64,000 bases of DNA, taken from the NCBI RefSeq assembly GCF_017355965.1, contig NZ_JAFIQW010000001.1, positions 310,001 through 374,000 on the forward strand. Reading direction: 5' to 3'. Each line of letters starts with the position of its first letter. The first letter of the stretch is position 1. The notes beneath the pieces are model-generated. The model did not search any database and had not been told where the DNA came from. It saw only the letters and a program-made list of their open reading frames with translations. The stretch is from Desertivibrio insolitus. GTDB lineage: Bacteria > Actinomycetota > Actinomycetes > Actinomycetales > Microbacteriaceae. A program made the translations under genes and the position numbers. Shown here piece by piece: positions 9,848 to 18,742 of the stretch.

Positions 9848-9939
9848 GGCACACCTCCGGCTCCAACGATTAACCTGGTCAAGACTAGCCGCGACGGGCC
9901 GAGGATCGGATGCCGCACGCCCGCGCCCGGAAGGACCGC

Positions 9940-10344
9940 ATGACCCAGTCAGGGCTCGACCTCGACGCACGCTACGGGCGCACCGGTGCCTCGTCGCGCC
10001 GCGGTCTGTGGGTCGGCGTCGCGGTGGCATCCGTCGCCCTCGTGCTCGGCCTGCTGTGGCTCGTCTTCGTCGCGTTCAGCGGCGACAACACTCAACTGCA
10101 GTCGACCGACATCGGGCACGAGATCGTCGACGAGAACACGGTCACGGTCGACTGGGGCGTCACCGCCCCGGCGAACGCCGAGGTGTCCTGCGCGCTGCAG
10201 GCCCTCAACGCCGACCACGGCGTCGTGGGCTGGAAGATCGTCGAGCTGCCGGCCTCAAGCGACCGGGTGCGGCAGTTCAGCGAGACGCTCACGACCACCG
10301 AGCCCGCCGTGAACGGGTTGATCTACCGCTGCTGGCTCTCGTAA
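9940..10344 (+). CDS. DUF4307-like membrane protein
   Basis: A 134-residue protein with a basic N-terminus, one transmembrane helix (about residues 24-46) and a C-terminal exported domain with two cysteines (ALQALNAD context and IYRCWLS end). It resembles DUF4307 proteins, which in actinobacteria usually stand between mca and greA, as here. The ATG at 9940 has GGAAGGA upstream; an in-frame ATG at 9910 does not. Function is unknown. Confidence 0.78.
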   Translation: MTQSGLDLDARYGRTGASSRRGLWVGVAVASVALVLGLLWLVFVAFSGDNTQLQSTDIGHEIVDENTVTVDWGVTAPANAEVSCALQALNADHGVVGWKIVELPASSDRVRQFSETLTTTEPAVNGLIYRCWLS

Positions 10345-10413
10345 CGTAGGGACTTCACCCGCGGGACCGGCCACTTTCGACTGGCCGGTCTCTCGTTTGT
10401 GTGAGGAGAACAC

Positions 10414-10902
10414 ATGACCGACACCAACGTCACCTGGCTGACCCAGGAGGCCTACGACCGCCTCAAGGGCGAGCTCGACCACCTGAGCGGTGAGGGCCGC
10501 GCCGACATCGCGCGGCGCATCGAGGCCGCGCGGGAAGAGGGCGACCTCAAGGAGAACGGCGGCTACCACGCCGCGAAGGACGAGCAGGGCAAGATCGAGG
10601 CGCGCATCCGTCAGCTCACCGAGCTGCTGAAGAACGCGACCGTCGGCGACGCCCCCGAGAGCCACGGCGTGGTCGAGCCCGGCACCGTCGTCACCGCGAA
10701 GATCGCCGGCGACGAGAGCCGCTTCCTGCTCGGCAGCCGCGAGATCGCGGGCGGCAGCGACCTGTCCGTCTACAGCGAGCAGAGCCCGCTCGGCGAGGCG
10801 ATCGTCGGCGCCAAGATCGGCGACACGATCACCTACACCGCTCCGAACGGACGTGACATCAAGGTCGAGATCCTCGGGGTCGAGACCTTCACCGGGGCCT
10901 GA
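10414..10902 (+). CDS. greA: Transcription elongation factor GreA
   Basis: GreA rescues backtracked RNA polymerase by stimulating transcript cleavage. The 162-residue protein has the N-terminal coiled coil with the acidic tip (AREEGDLKENGGYHAAKDEQ region, about residues 45-65) and the C-terminal FKBP-like domain ending in the GRDIKVEILGVE strand. The ATG follows a strong GAGGAG site. A hairpin terminator follows. Confidence 0.95.
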   Translation: MTDTNVTWLTQEAYDRLKGELDHLSGEGRADIARRIEAAREEGDLKENGGYHAAKDEQGKIEARIRQLTELLKNATVGDAPESHGVVEPGTVVTAKIAGDESRFLLGSREIAGGSDLSVYSEQSPLGEAIVGAKIGDTITYTAPNGRDIKVEILGVETFTGA

Positions 10903-10938
10903 TCGCCCGCGTGATCCTTCGGCCCGGAACGGGCTGAC

Positions 10939-10968
10939 GAGGCGGGGGCCGGGAACGGCCTCCGCCTC
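10939..10968. terminator. Bidirectional terminator between greA and ilvA
   Basis: A 13-bp stem (GAGGCGGGGGCCG with CGGCCTCCGCCTC, one G-T pair) and a GGAA loop stand between the convergent ends of greA and ilvA. Confidence 0.75.
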
Positions 10969-10981
10969 GACTTCGAGTCCC

Positions 10982-12226
10982 TCAGAAGTCCACGCGCGGT
11001 TCGTAGCCCGCGTCGCGCAGCGTGCGGAGCACCAGTTCGGCGTGCTCCGGGCCACGCGTCTCGATGTGCAGCTCGAGCTCGACCTGGCTGATCTGCAGCC
11101 CGTTGCCGTGCCGGGTGTGCAGCACCTCGACGACGTTCGCGTTCGCCGACGCGACGAGCGCCGACGTCCGCGCGAGCTCGCCCGGGCGGTCGGGCAGCGG
11201 GATGCGCATCTTGAGGTAGCGCTCGGAGGCGGCGAGGCCGTGGCTGATCACGCGCTCCATGACGAGCGGGTCGATGTTGCCGCCGGAGAGGATCGCGACC
11301 GTGCGACCGAGGCCGGTGAGCTGACGACTGAGCAGCGCCGCGACGGCGACCCCGCCCGCCGGCTCGACGACGAGCTTCGCCCGCTCGAGCAGCACGAGCA
11401 GCGCCTTCGCGGTCTCGTCGTCGTCGACCGTCACGACCTCGTCGACGACCTCGCGGATGATCTCGAAGTTCAGGTCACCAGGTCGGTTGACGGCGATGCC
11501 GTCGGCGATCGTCGGCAGGATGTCGATCGTCGTCGCCACCCCGTGCTCGAGCGAGATCGGGTACGGCGCCGCGTTGGCGGCCTGCACGCCGATCACGCGG
11601 ATGTCCCGGCCGGCGCGGGCCGCGTACTGCTTGACCGCGCTGCCGACGCCGGAGATGAGCCCGCCGCCCCCGATGGGCACGACGACGGTCTCGAGGTCGG
11701 GCACCTGGTCGAGCATCTCGAGCCCGAGCGTGCCCTGGCCGGCGATGACGTCGTGGTGGTCGAACGGGTGGATGAAGACGGCGCCGGTCGCGGCGGCGAA
11801 GTCCGACGCGGCGGCGAGACTCTCCGACACGGCGTGGCCGTGCAGCACGACGTTCGCGCCGTACGCCCGCGTCGCCTGCAGCTTCGGCAGCGCGACGCCG
11901 ACGGGCATGTAGATGGTGGCCTGGATGCCGAGCTCGCGGGCGGCGAACGCGACGCCCTGCGCGTGGTTGCCCGCGGAAGCGGCGACGACGCCGGCGGCCT
12001 TCTGCTCGTCGGTCAGCTTCGAGAGCCGGTTGTAGGCGCCACGGATCTTGTACGACCCGGTGCGCTGCAGGTTCTCGCACTTGAGGTGCACGGGCGAGCG
12101 GACGATCTCGCTCAGCGAGCGGGACGTCTCCATCGGCGTGATCTCCGCGACGCGGGAGACGACGCCGCGCGCCCGCTCGAACTCCTCGAGGGTCGGGCCG
12201 GGGATCGTCGCGAGCGGCTCACTCAT
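10982..12226 (-). CDS. ilvA: Threonine ammonia-lyase (biosynthetic-type, with ACT domain)
   Basis: A PLP enzyme that deaminates threonine to 2-oxobutyrate, the first step to isoleucine. The PLP lysine is K60 in TGSYKIRGA and the phosphate loop is PIGGGGLISG. A single C-terminal ACT-like regulatory module begins near residue 335 (MRIPLPDRPGELARTS). With 414 residues it is the short form, between catabolic TdcB and the two-ACT IlvA, so allosteric behaviour is uncertain. Its ATG lies inside the last codons of the AI-2E gene (8-bp overlap), giving a coupled pair. Confidence 0.9.
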   Translation of the reverse strand: MSEPLATIPGPTLEEFERARGVVSRVAEITPMETSRSLSEIVRSPVHLKCENLQRTGSYKIRGAYNRLSKLTDEQKAAGVVAASAGNHAQGVAFAARELGIQATIYMPVGVALPKLQATRAYGANVVLHGHAVSESLAAASDFAAATGAVFIHPFDHHDVIAGQGTLGLEMLDQVPDLETVVVPIGGGGLISGVGSAVKQYAARAGRDIRVIGVQAANAAPYPISLEHGVATTIDILPTIADGIAVNRPGDLNFEIIREVVDEVVTVDDDETAKALLVLLERAKLVVEPAGGVAVAALLSRQLTGLGRTVAILSGGNIDPLVMERVISHGLAASERYLKMRIPLPDRPGELARTSALVASANANVVEVLHTRHGNGLQISQVELELHIETRGPEHAELVLRTLRDAGYEPRVDF

Positions 12227-13358
12227 CCGAGGTGACGTCCTCGACGGTGGGCTCGGGCACGGTGCGCCACGCGCCGCTCGCGATGTAGCTGATCATGACG
12301 TTGAGGGTAGCGACTGTCGGCACGGCGAAGAGCGCGCCGGGGATGCCGGCGAGGAAGCCGCCCGCCGCGACGGCGAGCACGACGGCGAGCGGATGCACCT
12401 TGACGACCGCACCCGTGATCAGCGGGAGCAGCACGTGGCCCTCCAGCTGCTGCACGAGGAGCACCGCGCCGAGCATGATGAGCGCGACGACCGGCCCGTT
12501 GTAGACGAGCGCGACGAAGACGGCGAGCGTGCCGGTCAGCACGGCGCCGACGACGGGGATGAACGAGCCGAGGAACACCGCGACCGCGATCGGGAAGGCC
12601 AGCGGCAGTCCGAGCAGCGCGGCCGCGACGCCGATGCCGACCGCGTCGATGAACGCGACGAAGATCTGCACCCGCACGAAGTTCGACAGGGTCAGCCAGC
12701 CGGCACGGCCCGCGCCGTCGACGGCGTCACGGGCGCGGCGCGGAAACACGCGCACAACCCACGACCAGATGTTGCGGCCGTCGATGAGGAAGAACAGGGT
12801 CGCGAAGAGCACGAGCAGCGTGCCGGCGAAGACGTGCCAGGCCGTCTCCCCCACCGAGAGCGCCCCGCTCACCACGGCGGACTGCTGCGTGCTGAAAAAC
12901 CCGGTGAACTCGTTCAGATAGCGGTCGAACTCGCGCTGGTCGAGCGAGAACGGCGGCGCCTCGAGCGCGCGGCGCAGCTCGTCGAACGCGGCGACGGTGC
13001 GCTGCTGAATGCTGGGGAAGCCGAGCCGGATCTGCCACACGACCAGCGAGAGCAGGCCGGCGACGGCGGCGAGCAGGCCGAGCTCCGCGGTCGTGACCGC
13101 GAGCCACTTCGGCCAGCGGTGCCGCTGCAGGAACTGCGAGAACGGCACCAGGAGCGCCGCGAGCAGGAGCGCGATGAACAGCGGCACGACGATGAGCTCG
13201 AGCCGCATGACGAGGAAGACGACGACCGCGACGACGCCGCCGATCGCGAGCAGCCGCCACGACCAGGCTCCCGCGAGCTGCACGCCGTACGGGATCGCGT
13301 CGAGCACGGGCGTCGACGGCGGCGGTGGGGGTGGGGCCTTCTTCCGGAACTCCGGCAT
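12219..13358 (-). CDS. AI-2E family transporter (DUF20)
   Basis: A 379-residue polytopic membrane protein of the AI-2E/PerM exporter family. It has two N-terminal helices after a proline-rich start, a long soluble stretch (about residues 115-190) and the C-terminal helix bundle with the family pattern GSFIPVVGAVLTGTLAV and QQLEGHVLLPLITG. Transported substrates differ in the family (AI-2, Na+ antiport, others) and none is indicated here. It overlaps ilvA by eight bases. It lies 50 bp after the ABC importer operon and may be cotranscribed with it. Confidence 0.85.
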   Translation of the reverse strand: MPEFRKKAPPPPPPSTPVLDAIPYGVQLAGAWSWRLLAIGGVVAVVVFLVMRLELIVVPLFIALLLAALLVPFSQFLQRHRWPKWLAVTTAELGLLAAVAGLLSLVVWQIRLGFPSIQQRTVAAFDELRRALEAPPFSLDQREFDRYLNEFTGFFSTQQSAVVSGALSVGETAWHVFAGTLLVLFATLFFLIDGRNIWSWVVRVFPRRARDAVDGAGRAGWLTLSNFVRVQIFVAFIDAVGIGVAAALLGLPLAFPIAVAVFLGSFIPVVGAVLTGTLAVFVALVYNGPVVALIMLGAVLLVQQLEGHVLLPLITGAVVKVHPLAVVLAVAAGGFLAGIPGALFAVPTVATLNVMISYIASGAWRTVPEPTVEDVTSDE

Positions 13359-13408
13359 GCGCTTAGTGTAGGAGCCGGTTCCGGCGCGTTCGCTGGCCGG
13401 CCCGCGCG

Positions 13409-14440
13409 TCAGAGCGCCGCCACCGCGACCGGGGCGCCGGCGAAGCGGACGTGCACGCGCTCCCCCGCGCCCGGGCGGTCGTCGACGGAGTGCTGCACCG
13501 TCATCCGCTCGCCCGACTCGAGCTCGACGACGGTGCGCCGCAGCGAGCCGAGGAAGCTCGTCGAGACGACGGTCGCCGGGATGCCGTCGGCGGCGAGCAC
13601 GACGTCCTCGGGGCGCACGAACGCCTCGACGTGCCCGGATGCCGCGGCCTGATCGAGCAGCGGCAGCTCGCTGCCGAGCACGGAGACGCGGTCGCCCGCG
13701 ACGACGCCGGGCAGCCGGTTGCTGAGCCCCACGAAGTCCGCGACGAACGCAGACGCGGGCCGCCCGTAGAGCTCCTCCGGCGTGCCGATCTGCTCGATCC
13801 GCCCGGCGCGCATGACGGCGACGCGGTCGGCGACGGCGAGGGCCTCCTCCTGGTCGTGGGTCACGAAGAGCGTCGTGATGCCGAGCTCTGTCTGCAGCGC
13901 GCGGATCTCGTCCCGCAGCGCGACGCGCACCTTGGCGTCCAGCGCCGACAGCGGCTCGTCGAGCAGCAGCACGCGCGGACGGGTGACGAGCGCGCGCGCC
14001 AGGGCGACGCGCTGCTGCTGTCCTCCCGAGAGCTGGTGCGCGTAACGCGCGCCGAGGTGGGCGAGGCCGACCAGCTCGAGCGACGCGGCGGCGCGCTCCC
14101 GGCGCTCGGTCGCGGGGACCCGGCGCATCCGGAGCCCGAACTCGACGTTCTCCGCGGCGGTCATGTGCGGGAACAGCGAGTACGACTGGAACACCATGCC
14201 GATGTCGCGGCGGTTCACGGGCACGGTCGAGACGTCGTCGCCGTCGACCATGATGCGACCGGATGTCACGGTCTCGAGCCCCGCGAGACTGCGCAGCGCC
14301 GTCGTCTTGCCGCAGCCGGACGGGCCGAGCAGGGCGACGAACTCGCCGCCGGTGAGCTCGAGGTCGACGCCGTCGAGGCCGCGCGTTCCGCCCGGGTACT
14401 CCTTGACGACGTTCGAGAAGCGGACGGTGGCACCGGTCAT
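13409..14440 (-). CDS. ABC importer ATPase (polyamine/iron type)
   Basis: The 343-residue ATPase of the importer encoded at 13409-17287. Walker A is GPSGCGKTTALR, the signature is LSGGQQQRVALARAL and Walker B is LLLDEPLSALD. The C-terminal TOBE domain (from about residue 255) is typical of the PotA/FbpC/CysA class. The ATG overlaps the TGA of the upstream permease gene (ATGA). The cargo is not decided by sequence; polyamine, phosphonate/thiamine or ferric iron are the usual options. Confidence 0.9.
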   Translation of the reverse strand: MTGATVRFSNVVKEYPGGTRGLDGVDLELTGGEFVALLGPSGCGKTTALRSLAGLETVTSGRIMVDGDDVSTVPVNRRDIGMVFQSYSLFPHMTAAENVEFGLRMRRVPATERRERAAASLELVGLAHLGARYAHQLSGGQQQRVALARALVTRPRVLLLDEPLSALDAKVRVALRDEIRALQTELGITTLFVTHDQEEALAVADRVAVMRAGRIEQIGTPEELYGRPASAFVADFVGLSNRLPGVVAGDRVSVLGSELPLLDQAAASGHVEAFVRPEDVVLAADGIPATVVSTSFLGSLRRTVVELESGERMTVQHSVDDRPGAGERVHVRFAGAPVAVAAL

Positions 14441-15243
14441 GGGGTCCTCCTCGGACGGGCGGCGGTGATCCTGCCGATGACGAGCAGGAGCGTGAAGGCG
14501 AAGGCGAGGGCGAGCAGCGAGAAGATCACCGCGGTGTACGGGTCGCTGCGGCTGACCTGCACGAGCGCGGTCTGCAGGTTGACGCGGTTGAGCAGCGAGG
14601 CGATCGTGAACTCCCCCAGCACGACCGCGACGGTGATGAACGCGGCGGCGAGGATGCCCCGGCGCAGGTTCGGGAGCAGCACCCGGAAGAGCACCGACAC
14701 CCACGGTGCCCCGAGCGAGCGGGCCGCCTCGGAGAGGGTGACGACGTCGACCGCGGACAGGTTGGACTGGATCGCCCGGTAGGCGTACGGCAGCACCGTC
14801 ACGCCGTAGGCGAAGGCGAGGGTCCAGACGGAGCTGCCGGCGAGGCGGGTGACCACCGAGTAGACCGGCGCGAGCCCGACGACGAGCACGATCGCCGGGA
14901 TCGTGATCGGCACGATGCAGACGAACTCGACGACGCGACGCAGCCGCGGGTAGCGGATCGCGACGAGCAGCATCGTCGGCACGAGCACGGCGAGCACGAT
15001 CGCGACGGTGACGACGGCGAGCAGCAGCGAGTTGCCGACGCCCTGGAAGAGGTTGCGGTAGGCGCGCGCGTTCTCGGGGTCGAGGATGGCGGTCCACCGC
15101 TCGATGGTCAGCGCGCCGTCGGCGCCGCCCCGCAGCGTGAAGCCGAGCATCGAGACGATCGGCACCGCGAAGAGCAGCCCGACAACGCCGAGGATGACCC
15201 AGCGCGCGAGCGGCGAGGGCGCGACCGACGTGCCGGCGCTCAT
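14437..15243 (-). CDS. ABC importer permease, second subunit
   Basis: A 268-residue inner-membrane permease of the PotC class with about six helices. The ATPase-contact EAA loop is in EAARSLGAPWVSVLFRVLLP (about residues 173-192). It is coupled by ATGA overlaps on both sides, to the first permease gene and to the ATPase gene. Confidence 0.88.
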   Translation of the reverse strand: MSAGTSVAPSPLARWVILGVVGLLFAVPIVSMLGFTLRGGADGALTIERWTAILDPENARAYRNLFQGVGNSLLLAVVTVAIVLAVLVPTMLLVAIRYPRLRRVVEFVCIVPITIPAIVLVVGLAPVYSVVTRLAGSSVWTLAFAYGVTVLPYAYRAIQSNLSAVDVVTLSEAARSLGAPWVSVLFRVLLPNLRRGILAAAFITVAVVLGEFTIASLLNRVNLQTALVQVSRSDPYTAVIFSLLALAFAFTLLLVIGRITAARPRRTP

Positions 15244-16151
15244 CGCTGCCACCGCTCGGTGCGCGACTGCAGCAGCGAGTACGCGGTCATCAGCACGACC
15301 ATGACGAGCACCATGCCCAGGGCGAGGGCGCCCGCGAGGTTCTCCCGGCCGAGCACCGTCTCGCTGATGAGCGCACCGCGGATCTGCAGCGGCACGATCT
15401 GCGAGCCCTGACTGATGAGGGCCGCGGCGGTCGCGTAGGAGGAGAAGGCGTTGGCGAACAGCAGCAGCACGCTGCCGAGGAACGACGGCGCGAGGATCGG
15501 CATCGCGATGCGGGTCCAGAAGACGAAACGGTTGCCGCCGAGCGTCGCCGTCGCCTCCGCCCACTGCGGCTTCAGGCCCTCGAGCGACGGCATGAACGTG
15601 ATGACCATGAGCGGCACCTGGAAGTAGAGGTAGGGCAGCAGGAGACCGGGCACCTGGTAGAGCCAGACGCCGTCGGCGAAGAGGTTGATGCCGAAGACAT
15701 CCGCGAGGAGCACGGTGACGACGCCCTGCAGACCGATCGTCGCGATGAACGCGAACGCGAGCATGACCCCGCCGAACTGGGCGAGCACGCTCGCGGCCGA
15801 GTCGACCACGGAGCGGACCGCGCCGTCCGGGCGGAGGCCGAGCAGGGCGTAGCAGACGAGCGCGCCGAGCACCGCTCCGGCGACGGCCGTGACGGCAGAG
15901 ACCCAGAACGAGTCGAGGAAGGTGCCGAGGATGACGGGATCGCCGAGCGCCGCGAGGTTCTCGAGCGTGAACGCGCCCTCGCCGTCGACGAAGCCGGTCG
16001 CGATCGCGAGCACGGTCGGGATCGCGAGGAACAGCAGCACGTACAGCGCGAACGGGGTGAGGCCGAGCCACGCGGGCAGGCGACGCCGGGACCTCGCGGT
16101 CCCGACGTCGCCCGCCACGTGCACGGCCGCGGCGGAGGCGGTCGCGGTCAT
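15240..16151 (-). CDS. ABC importer permease, first subunit
   Basis: A 303-residue permease of the PotB class with a short cytoplasmic head, six predicted helices and an EAA-type loop (EATATLGGNRFVFWTRIAMP). The ATG at 16149-16151 is five bases after the stop of the binding-protein gene, and its own stop overlaps the second permease start. It forms the heterodimeric channel with the product of 14437-15243. Confidence 0.88.
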   Translation of the reverse strand: MTATASAAAVHVAGDVGTARSRRRLPAWLGLTPFALYVLLFLAIPTVLAIATGFVDGEGAFTLENLAALGDPVILGTFLDSFWVSAVTAVAGAVLGALVCYALLGLRPDGAVRSVVDSAASVLAQFGGVMLAFAFIATIGLQGVVTVLLADVFGINLFADGVWLYQVPGLLLPYLYFQVPLMVITFMPSLEGLKPQWAEATATLGGNRFVFWTRIAMPILAPSFLGSVLLLFANAFSSYATAAALISQGSQIVPLQIRGALISETVLGRENLAGALALGMVLVMVVLMTAYSLLQSRTERWQR

Positions 16152-16156
16152 CGTGG

Positions 16157-17287
16157 TTACTGGATCGCGGCGGCCCAGTTGGAGGCGATCAGCGCGCTCG
16201 CCGCCTCGGTCTGCTCGCTCGTGAGCTGCACGAGCTCCTCGGGCGCGGCGCCGACGGCCTCGAGGGCGGCCTCGTCGACCGTGCCGGCCTCGATCATCGC
16301 GTCGAGACGCACCGGGTACGCGCCAGCCTCGAGGTAGAGGTTCTGCACCTCGTCGCTGTAGATCCACTCCTGCCAGAGGCGGGCCGCCGCGGGGTGCGGG
16401 GCGTCCACGTTGATGGCCTGGTTGTAGTAGCTGCCGAGCGCGGCGCCGGGGAGCAGCGCGACCTTCCAGTCGCGGGTGCCCTCGTTCGCCTCGACCTCGG
16501 CGAGGTTGTTGTAGCTCCAGTCGAAGACGACCGGGGTCTCACCGGAGGCGATCGTCGCGGGGGTCGGGTCGAGCGGGAGGAAGTTGCCCCCGTCGTTCAG
16601 CTCGGCGAAGAAGTCGATGCCCGCCTGCACGTCGTCGGCCGAGCCGCCGTTCTGCAGGGCCGCGTACTGCACCGCCGCGGCGGCCGCGCCGGCCTGGGTC
16701 GGGTCGCCGTTGATCGCGACCTTGCCCTTGTAGTCCTCGCCGAGCAGGTCGTCGAGCGACTCGGGCTCGGGCACGACGTCGGCGTCGTAGCCGATCGACA
16801 TGAGGCCGGTGTAGTCATAGACCCAGAGGCCGGTCTCCTCCTTGTGCTCGGCCGGGATGTCGTCCCAGGTCTGCACCTTGTAGGGCGCGAAGTACTCGAG
16901 GCTGTCGAGGGCGACCGCGCTGCCGAGGTCGAAGACGTCGGGGGCGGTGTCCTGGCCGCGCAGGTTCTCAGCCGCCGTGATCTCCTCGGCGCTTGAGACG
17001 TCGGGGTCGGCGGAGTTGACCGTGATGCCGTACTCCTCCTCGAAGCCCGCGATGATCTCGCCGTAGTTCGCCCAGGTGTCGGGCAGGGCGATGACGTTGA
17101 GCTGTCCCTCGGCCTGGGCCGCGGCGACGAGCTCCTCGAAGCCGCCGAAGTCCTCGGCGCTGGTCGCGGTGGCGGCGTCGACGTCCGACGCGCTCGACGC
17201 GGAGGCGTCCCCGCCGGCGCAGCCGGTGAGGGTGAGGGCCACGGCGGCGAGGGCGGCGCCGCCGATGAGCACACGCTTGGTGATCAC
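16157..17287 (-). CDS. ABC extracellular solute-binding lipoprotein (family 1)
   Basis: A 376-residue binding protein with a lipoprotein signal: basic start, hydrophobic stretch and lipobox LTLTGC, with the acylated Cys at about residue 21. The mature protein has the PotD/FutA/ThiB-type fold pattern (YGITVNSADPDVSS, ANLRG-like hinge, WSYNNLAEVEAN). I place the start at the GTG at 17285-17287, preceded by AAGGAG; the frame runs further upstream without a signal-like start. First gene of the importer operon. The ligand is not clear. Confidence 0.88.
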   Translation of the reverse strand: MITKRVLIGGAALAAVALTLTGCAGGDASASSASDVDAATATSAEDFGGFEELVAAAQAEGQLNVIALPDTWANYGEIIAGFEEEYGITVNSADPDVSSAEEITAAENLRGQDTAPDVFDLGSAVALDSLEYFAPYKVQTWDDIPAEHKEETGLWVYDYTGLMSIGYDADVVPEPESLDDLLGEDYKGKVAINGDPTQAGAAAAAVQYAALQNGGSADDVQAGIDFFAELNDGGNFLPLDPTPATIASGETPVVFDWSYNNLAEVEANEGTRDWKVALLPGAALGSYYNQAINVDAPHPAAARLWQEWIYSDEVQNLYLEAGAYPVRLDAMIEAGTVDEAALEAVGAAPEELVQLTSEQTEAASALIASNWAAAIQ

Positions 17288-17469
17288 AGTTCTCCTTCTG
17301 GGGCCCGCCGGACGTCGCCTCGGGAAGGGGCGATGCTGGGAGTCCGGCGAGAGCCATCCGAACCGTAGGGAGCACCGGTTGCGGCACGTCATCCGGCCGG
17401 TGAATGGGCCGTGAACGGGCGGCGACCGCCGTCGTTCGCCTCGGGACCGCGGATGTCACGGGCTGCCGC

Positions 17470-17475
17470 TAGCGT
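17470..17475 (+). promoter_or_regulatory. -10-like box upstream of the YcaQ-like gene
   Basis: TAGCGT ends seven bases before the ATG at 17483. A GGAGAC also precedes the ATG, so both leaderless and short-leader starts are possible. Confidence 0.35.
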
Positions 17476-17482
17476 CGGAGAC

Positions 17483-18694
17483 ATGCCAGCCACGCTGTCC
17501 GCCGCCCAGGCGCGCCGCGTCGCGCTCGCGGCCCAGGGGTTCGGACGGCCGCAGCCAGGCACGGTCGGCACGCGTCAGCTCGGCATCCTGTTCGACCGGC
17601 TGAAGCTCCTGCAGCTCGACTCGGTGAACGTGTTCGAGCGCAGCCACTACCTGCCCGTGTTCGCGCGGCTCGGTCCGTACGATCGCGCCCTGCTCGACCG
17701 GATGCTGTTCTCGCGCCGCGGCGGCTTCACGGAGTACTGGGCCCACGAGGCCGCCGTGATCCGCAAGGAGGACTGGCCCCTCTTCCGGTTCCGCATGGAC
17801 GACCTGCACGCGCGCGATGCGCGCAGCGGCTGGGCGCTGTCGCAGCGACCGCTGCTCGACGAGCTGCTCGACCAGCTCCGCGAGCGCGGGCCGCTGCGCG
17901 CACCCGAGATCGAGCACGAGGCCAACCGCGGGTCGGGCAGCTGGTGGGGCTGGTCCGACGTCAAGCGGGGCCTCGAGCACCTGTTCCGGGTCGGCGAGGT
18001 CGTCGCGGCCGGACGCACGCGCTTCGAGCGCACCTACGCCCTGCCCGAGCAGGTGCTGCCCGCCGAGGTGCTCGAGCGGAGCGTGCCGCGTGAGGACGCG
18101 ATCCGCGAACTCGTCCGGCGGGCGGCCGAGGCATCCGGAGTCGGCACCGTCGGCGACCTGGCCGACTACCACCGGCTGCGCATCGACGCGACCAAGGCGG
18201 CGATCGCCGACCTCGTGGACGCGGGCGAGCTGCAACCCGTGACGGTCGAGGGCTGGAACGCGCCCGCGTACCTGCACCGCGACGCGCGCGTGCCGCGGCG
18301 CATCGAGACCGTCGCGCTGCTCTCCCCCTTCGACCCCGTCGTCTGGGAACGCGACCGTGCCCTGCGCATGTTCGGCTTCCACTACCGGATCGAGATCTAC
18401 ACGCCCGCGCCCAAGCGGGTGTACGGCTACTACACGCTGCCACTGCTCGTCGACGACCGGCTGATCGGCCGCATCGACCTCAAGAGCGACCGGCAGGCGG
18501 GCGTGCTGCGCGTGCAGTCGGCCTGGCTCGAGGAGGGCGCGCAGGCGGGCCCGGATGTCACCGAGCGGGTGCTCGCGCAGCTGCACCGCACCGCGGAGTG
18601 GCAGGGCCTCGGCGAGCTCGCGTTCGCGGGTCGCGGTGACTTCTCCCCGGTGCTCGCCGCGGCGGCGGGCCAGCGGGTGCAGTCGGCGTCGTAG
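17483..18694 (+). CDS. YcaQ/AlkZ-like DNA glycosylase (winged-helix)
   Basis: A 403-residue member of the HTH_42 family, which unhooks DNA interstrand crosslinks and removes bulky alkylated bases. The tandem winged-helix architecture and the catalytic Q-x-D element are visible: QLD at residues 44-46 within KLLQLDSVNVFERSHY. The C-terminal beta domain ends at LVDDRLIGRIDLKSDR. The ATG at 17483 is chosen because GGAGAC and a TAGCGT box lie close upstream. It is transcribed away from the ABC importer operon. Confidence 0.85.
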   Translation: MPATLSAAQARRVALAAQGFGRPQPGTVGTRQLGILFDRLKLLQLDSVNVFERSHYLPVFARLGPYDRALLDRMLFSRRGGFTEYWAHEAAVIRKEDWPLFRFRMDDLHARDARSGWALSQRPLLDELLDQLRERGPLRAPEIEHEANRGSGSWWGWSDVKRGLEHLFRVGEVVAAGRTRFERTYALPEQVLPAEVLERSVPREDAIRELVRRAAEASGVGTVGDLADYHRLRIDATKAAIADLVDAGELQPVTVEGWNAPAYLHRDARVPRRIETVALLSPFDPVVWERDRALRMFGFHYRIEIYTPAPKRVYGYYTLPLLVDDRLIGRIDLKSDRQAGVLRVQSAWLEEGAQAGPDVTERVLAQLHRTAEWQGLGELAFAGRGDFSPVLAAAAGQRVQSAS

Positions 18695-18742
18695 AGGCTC
18701 CGCGCTTCGCACCCTTCTGCCACTCCAACGCCGGCGCGGGGC

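Noticed and set aside
8694-9866. 390-codon minus frame across mca
   Set aside because: Only its last 95 codons look like a protein (the membrane gene after mca). The rest is an out-of-frame read of mca.
13409-15097. 562-codon frame as a single fused transporter
   Set aside because: The upstream part is the second permease in the wrong frame; the ATPase starts at the ATG at 14440 with an ATGA overlap.
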